NCBI GenBank assembly: GCA_028279515.1
Contig: JANQNQ010000005.1
Span: 62,001-126,000, forward strand
DNA: 64,000 nt
From: Flavobacteriaceae bacterium
GTDB lineage: Bacteria; Bacteroidota; Bacteroidia; Flavobacteriales; Flavobacteriaceae
Direction of reading: 5' to 3'
Numbering within the stretch: position 1 is the first letter of the stretch; every line of letters starts with the position of its first letter. Below, piece by piece: positions 61,911 through 64,000 of the stretch. The notes beneath the pieces were generated by a model. The model did not search any database. It saw nothing but the letters and a program-made list of their open reading frames with translations, and was not told the origin of the DNA. A program made the position numbers and the translations under genes.

Positions 61911-63458
61911 CTATCTAATTTTCTTTCCACTTTTATCGTAAAAGTGATATTGCAAATACGTGTAAGCGTCTCGAGGCAATACTTTTACCCATTTTTTGTG
62001 TTCAAAAAACCATTTTGAACGAATGGATGGAAATCCTTTTGTCAAGTAGGCGGCAATAAATGGATGCGTATTTAATACGACGCCATTTTTAGCTGCCCCA
62101 TTCTTATTTAAAATCTTTTCTAGATCAGAGGTGATCTTATCTACCAAAACGATTGGAGGCTCTACTTCGCCAACACCGTTCGGATTGTTTTCTCTGGTCT
62201 TGATGGCCATCTCTGGCCTTACTCGTTGTCTAGTGATCTGTATCAGTCCAAATTTACTTGGAGGCAGGATCTTGTGTTTTGCTCTGTCCTCGCGCATCTC
62301 GTTTCTGAGATGATCATATAATTTTTTTCTGTTTTCTGCACTACCCATGTCAATAAAATCGATGACGATGATACCGCCCATATCTCTGAGGCGCAATTGT
62401 CTGGCGACCTCGCTTGCTGCGATTAGATTGACTTCGAGTGCTGTGTCCTCTTGGTTTTTAGCTTTGTTAGATCGGTTGCCGCTGTTTACATCAATTACGT
62501 GAAGGGCTTCTGTGTGTTCTATCACCAGATAAGCACCTTTGCTCATGGAAACAGTTCGGCCAAAAGAGGTTTTGATTTGGCGCTCGATTCCGTGTTTTTC
62601 GAAAATCGGAACGTTTGACTTGTACAGTTTTACTATAGATTCTTTTTTGGGTGCAATCTCTTGCACGTAATCTTTGATCTCCAGATAGAGCGTTTCGTCA
62701 TCTACATGAATACCTGTGAAACCGTCATTAAAGATGTCTCTTAAAATAGAAGAGGCTCTGTTAAGTTCACTAAGTACTTTAGAAGGATGAGGAGCTCTAT
62801 GGAGCTTTTTACACATGGCTGTCCAACGAGACAACAGGTTGTGTAGGTCTTTGTCCAGTTCAGCTACTTTTTTGCCTTGAGCTACTGTACGTACGATGAC
62901 ACCAAAACCTTTCGGTTTAATGCTTTGAACAAGCCTTTTTAAACGGTCTTTTTCTTCTTTGCTTTCGATCTTTTGTGAGATTGAAATGCGGTCTGAAAAA
63001 GGAACCAATACTATATATCTTCCGGCAATAGAAAGCTCTGAGCTTATTCTAGGGCCTTTGGTCGATATAGGCTCTTTCACGATTTGTACAAGTAACGATT
63101 GATTGGCCTTCAGCACGTCTAATATGCTTCCGTCTTTATCAATGTCTGGATCAAATGGGAAATTCTTTAAAGTAAAATCTTTTAATTTACCTGTGCTTAC
63201 ACGTTTTACGAACTTCACAAGAGAAGAGAGTTGTGGGCCGAGGTCATGATAGTGCAAAAATGCATCCTTATCATAACCGACGTTCACAAAAGCGGCGTTG
63301 AGGCCAGAAACAGGCTTTCTGATCTTGGCGAGAAATATATCGCCTACAGAAAACTTACTGTTGTCTTCTTCTTTGTGTAACTCGATGAGTTTTCCATCCT
63401 TTAATAAGGCAAAATCAACTGCAGAGGAACCGGATCTAATGATCAATTCTTTATTCAC
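61911..63458 (-). CDS. rng: Ribonuclease G (Rne/Rng family)
   Basis: The 515-residue endoribonuclease starts at GTG 63458 (MNKELIIRS). It has the S1-like RNA-binding region (SVGDIFLAKIRKPVSGLNAAFVNVGYDKDAFLHY), then VRTVAQGK, LHVIDVNSGN and GGIIVIDFIDMGSAENRKKL, which contain the metal-binding aspartates. It lacks the long C-terminal scaffold of RNase E. It processes rRNA and mRNA. A 29-residue basic gene and HU lie upstream in the same direction. Confidence 0.95.
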   Translation of the reverse strand: MNKELIIRSGSSAVDFALLKDGKLIELHKEEDNSKFSVGDIFLAKIRKPVSGLNAAFVNVGYDKDAFLHYHDLGPQLSSLVKFVKRVSTGKLKDFTLKNFPFDPDIDKDGSILDVLKANQSLLVQIVKEPISTKGPRISSELSIAGRYIVLVPFSDRISISQKIESKEEKDRLKRLVQSIKPKGFGVIVRTVAQGKKVAELDKDLHNLLSRWTAMCKKLHRAPHPSKVLSELNRASSILRDIFNDGFTGIHVDDETLYLEIKDYVQEIAPKKESIVKLYKSNVPIFEKHGIERQIKTSFGRTVSMSKGAYLVIEHTEALHVIDVNSGNRSNKAKNQEDTALEVNLIAASEVARQLRLRDMGGIIVIDFIDMGSAENRKKLYDHLRNEMREDRAKHKILPPSKFGLIQITRQRVRPEMAIKTRENNPNGVGEVEPPIVLVDKITSDLEKILNKNGAAKNGVVLNTHPFIAAYLTKGFPSIRSKWFFEHKKWVKVLPRDAYTYLQYHFYDKSGKKIR

Positions 63459-63600
63459 TCTGATTAATTTTTATCCATACCCTAGTAAGGTATAGATGGA
63501 TTAAACAATAATTTTCACAGGTTACTAACCCGTCGAAATTCGATGCGCACCGGTAGCGGCTCTTGCCCGAATTTCTTTTTCAAAGAACGATTCTTTTAAA
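63459..63600 (-). other. Leader region between the basic peptide gene and rng
   Basis: This 142-bp segment is locally GC-rich in its middle (near 63530-63575) and then AT-rich toward rng. I see no ORF and no strong -7 box on the minus strand. The arms CATACC/GGTATAG near 63476-63495 could form a weak hairpin. It may be a 5' leader, as RNase E-type genes are often controlled there, but nothing proves it. Confidence 0.4.
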
Positions 63601-63632
63601 AAGAAAAAGTAGTTAAAGAACTACTTTTTCTT
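63601..63632 (-). terminator. Hairpin at the 3' end of the basic peptide gene
   Basis: AAGAAAAAGTAG and CTACTTTTTCTT pair perfectly around an 8-base loop and overlap the stop codon of the 29-residue ORF. On the minus strand it runs into TTTTTCTTTTT, so it may end or attenuate transcription between the small gene and rng. Confidence 0.7.
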
Positions 63633-63710
63633 GTGGCGGTTTGCTCTTCTTCTTTTTTTACGCTTATGCGTGGCTACCTTGTGTCTTTTTCTCTTTTTAC
63701 CACTTGGCAT
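63621..63710 (-). CDS. 29-residue extremely basic peptide, candidate ribosome-associated protein
   Basis: ATG at 63708-63710 and TAG at 63621-63623 give a 29-residue peptide. It starts MPSGKKRKRHKVATHKRK and ends ANRHKKK. About 20 residues are K, R or H and there are no acidic residues, like small ribosomal proteins. It lies between HU and RNase G in the same direction, 43 bp after the HU stop. The flavobacterial ribosome contains an extra small protein called bL38; this could be it, but I cannot confirm the sequence match from memory. Confidence 0.75.
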   Translation of the reverse strand: MPSGKKRKRHKVATHKRKKRRRANRHKKK

Positions 63711-63753
63711 ATTTGCTGTGTTTTTTTTAATTAATATTTATGTTGTCGTATGT

Positions 63754-64000
63754 TTATTTAACTTCTACGTTGGTCTTAACACCTTCAACAAATACTTTAG
63801 CTGGCTTAAAAGCTGGGATGTTGTGAGCAGGAATCTTAATGGTGGTGTTCTTAGAAATGTTTCTTCCGGTTTTCTCTGCTCTTGTTTTGATGATAAAACT
63901 TCCAAATCCTCTTAGATAAACGTTATCTCCACTCTCTAAAGAATTCTTCACTTCATCCATAAAAGATTCTACAGTTGCCTGTACATCACCTTTTTCCATT
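63754..64000 (-). CDS. hup: HU family DNA-binding protein, N-terminus beyond the window
   Basis: The visible C-terminal 82 codons contain GDNVYLRGFGSFIIKTRAEKTGRN and IPAHNIPAFKPAKVF, the HU/IHF beta-arm and core. HU proteins have 90-97 residues and the methionine at 63999 aligns with an internal position (EKGDVQATVESF), so the true start lies outside. It binds and bends DNA as part of the nucleoid. It is the first gene of the run HU - basic peptide - rng as seen here. Confidence 0.93.
   Translation of the reverse strand, partial: MEKGDVQATVESFMDEVKNSLESGDNVYLRGFGSFIIKTRAEKTGRNISKNTTIKIPAHNIPAFKPAKVFVEGVKTNVEVK

Noticed and set aside
63754..63999. HU protein of 81 residues starting at 63999
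   Set aside because: The methionine is internal by family alignment; the frame continues past the window edge, so the gene is partial.

Overview
The window looks like a stretch of core chromosome from a marine-type member of the Flavobacteriaceae (phylum Bacteroidota). The evidence is direct: several promoters have the Bacteroidota -7 box TAnnTTTG, genes lack Shine-Dalgarno sequences and start in A-rich leaders, and the gene content includes a DUF4270 lipoprotein, a TonB-dependent receptor next to an SGNH lipoprotein, a three-gene sdhCAB locus without sdhD, atpD-atpC apart from the other ATP synthase genes, and a GT5-like gene beside panC. I see no rRNA, tRNA, CRISPR array, prophage or transposase.

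Layout. 0-8 kb: start of an aminopeptidase P gene (cut by the window), a glycine-rich membrane protein, a ten-Asp-box secreted protein, a membrane/GAF/AraC regulator, and a repeat-fronted serine hydrolase. 8-12.3 kb: succinate dehydrogenase locus, interrupted between sdhA and sdhB by a small membrane protein gene and by an IVS-like element coding a four-helix-bundle protein inside inverted repeats. 12.5-16.8 kb: a two-subunit sodium/solute symporter, a lysine-rich putative zinc protease, and a methionine-type aminotransferase. 16.8-19.9 kb: two related GNAT acetyltransferases around an ankyrin protein and an unknown protein, then an omega-amidase-type nitrilase. 19.9-31 kb: an Ig-like lipoprotein, ComF, a coiled-coil protein, glycyl-tRNA synthetase, two envelope proteins, exonuclease III and an OmpA lipoprotein. 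31-38 kb: aldo/keto reductase, small membrane proteins and an antitoxin-like ORF, RadA, an esterase, a flippase-like protein, and panD/panC. 38-47 kb: GT5-like half protein, DUF4270 lipoprotein and glmS in one run, then TonB receptor plus SGNH lipoprotein. 47-50.3 kb: atpD-atpC and a DUF2975/HTH/GNAT unit. 50.4-57 kb: biotin synthesis (bioF, a DUF2007-like gene, bioD, bioA, a ketosynthase, bioB). 57-64 kb: cupin-like oxygenase, RecX, a large secreted protein, RNase G, a 29-residue very basic peptide, and HU.

Most of this is ordinary housekeeping. The parts that deserve attention are: three copies of a 12-base direct repeat at an exact 21-bp period upstream of the HTH operon; the IVS-like element in the sdh locus and similar ORF-free inverted repeats at other gene junctions; a ketosynthase with an intact catalytic set inside the biotin cluster; the 29-residue basic peptide between HU and RNase G; the GT5 protein that lacks half of its enzyme fold; and the lysine-rich HExxH protein. 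Many genes here appear to start with TTG or GTG, which affects start calls.
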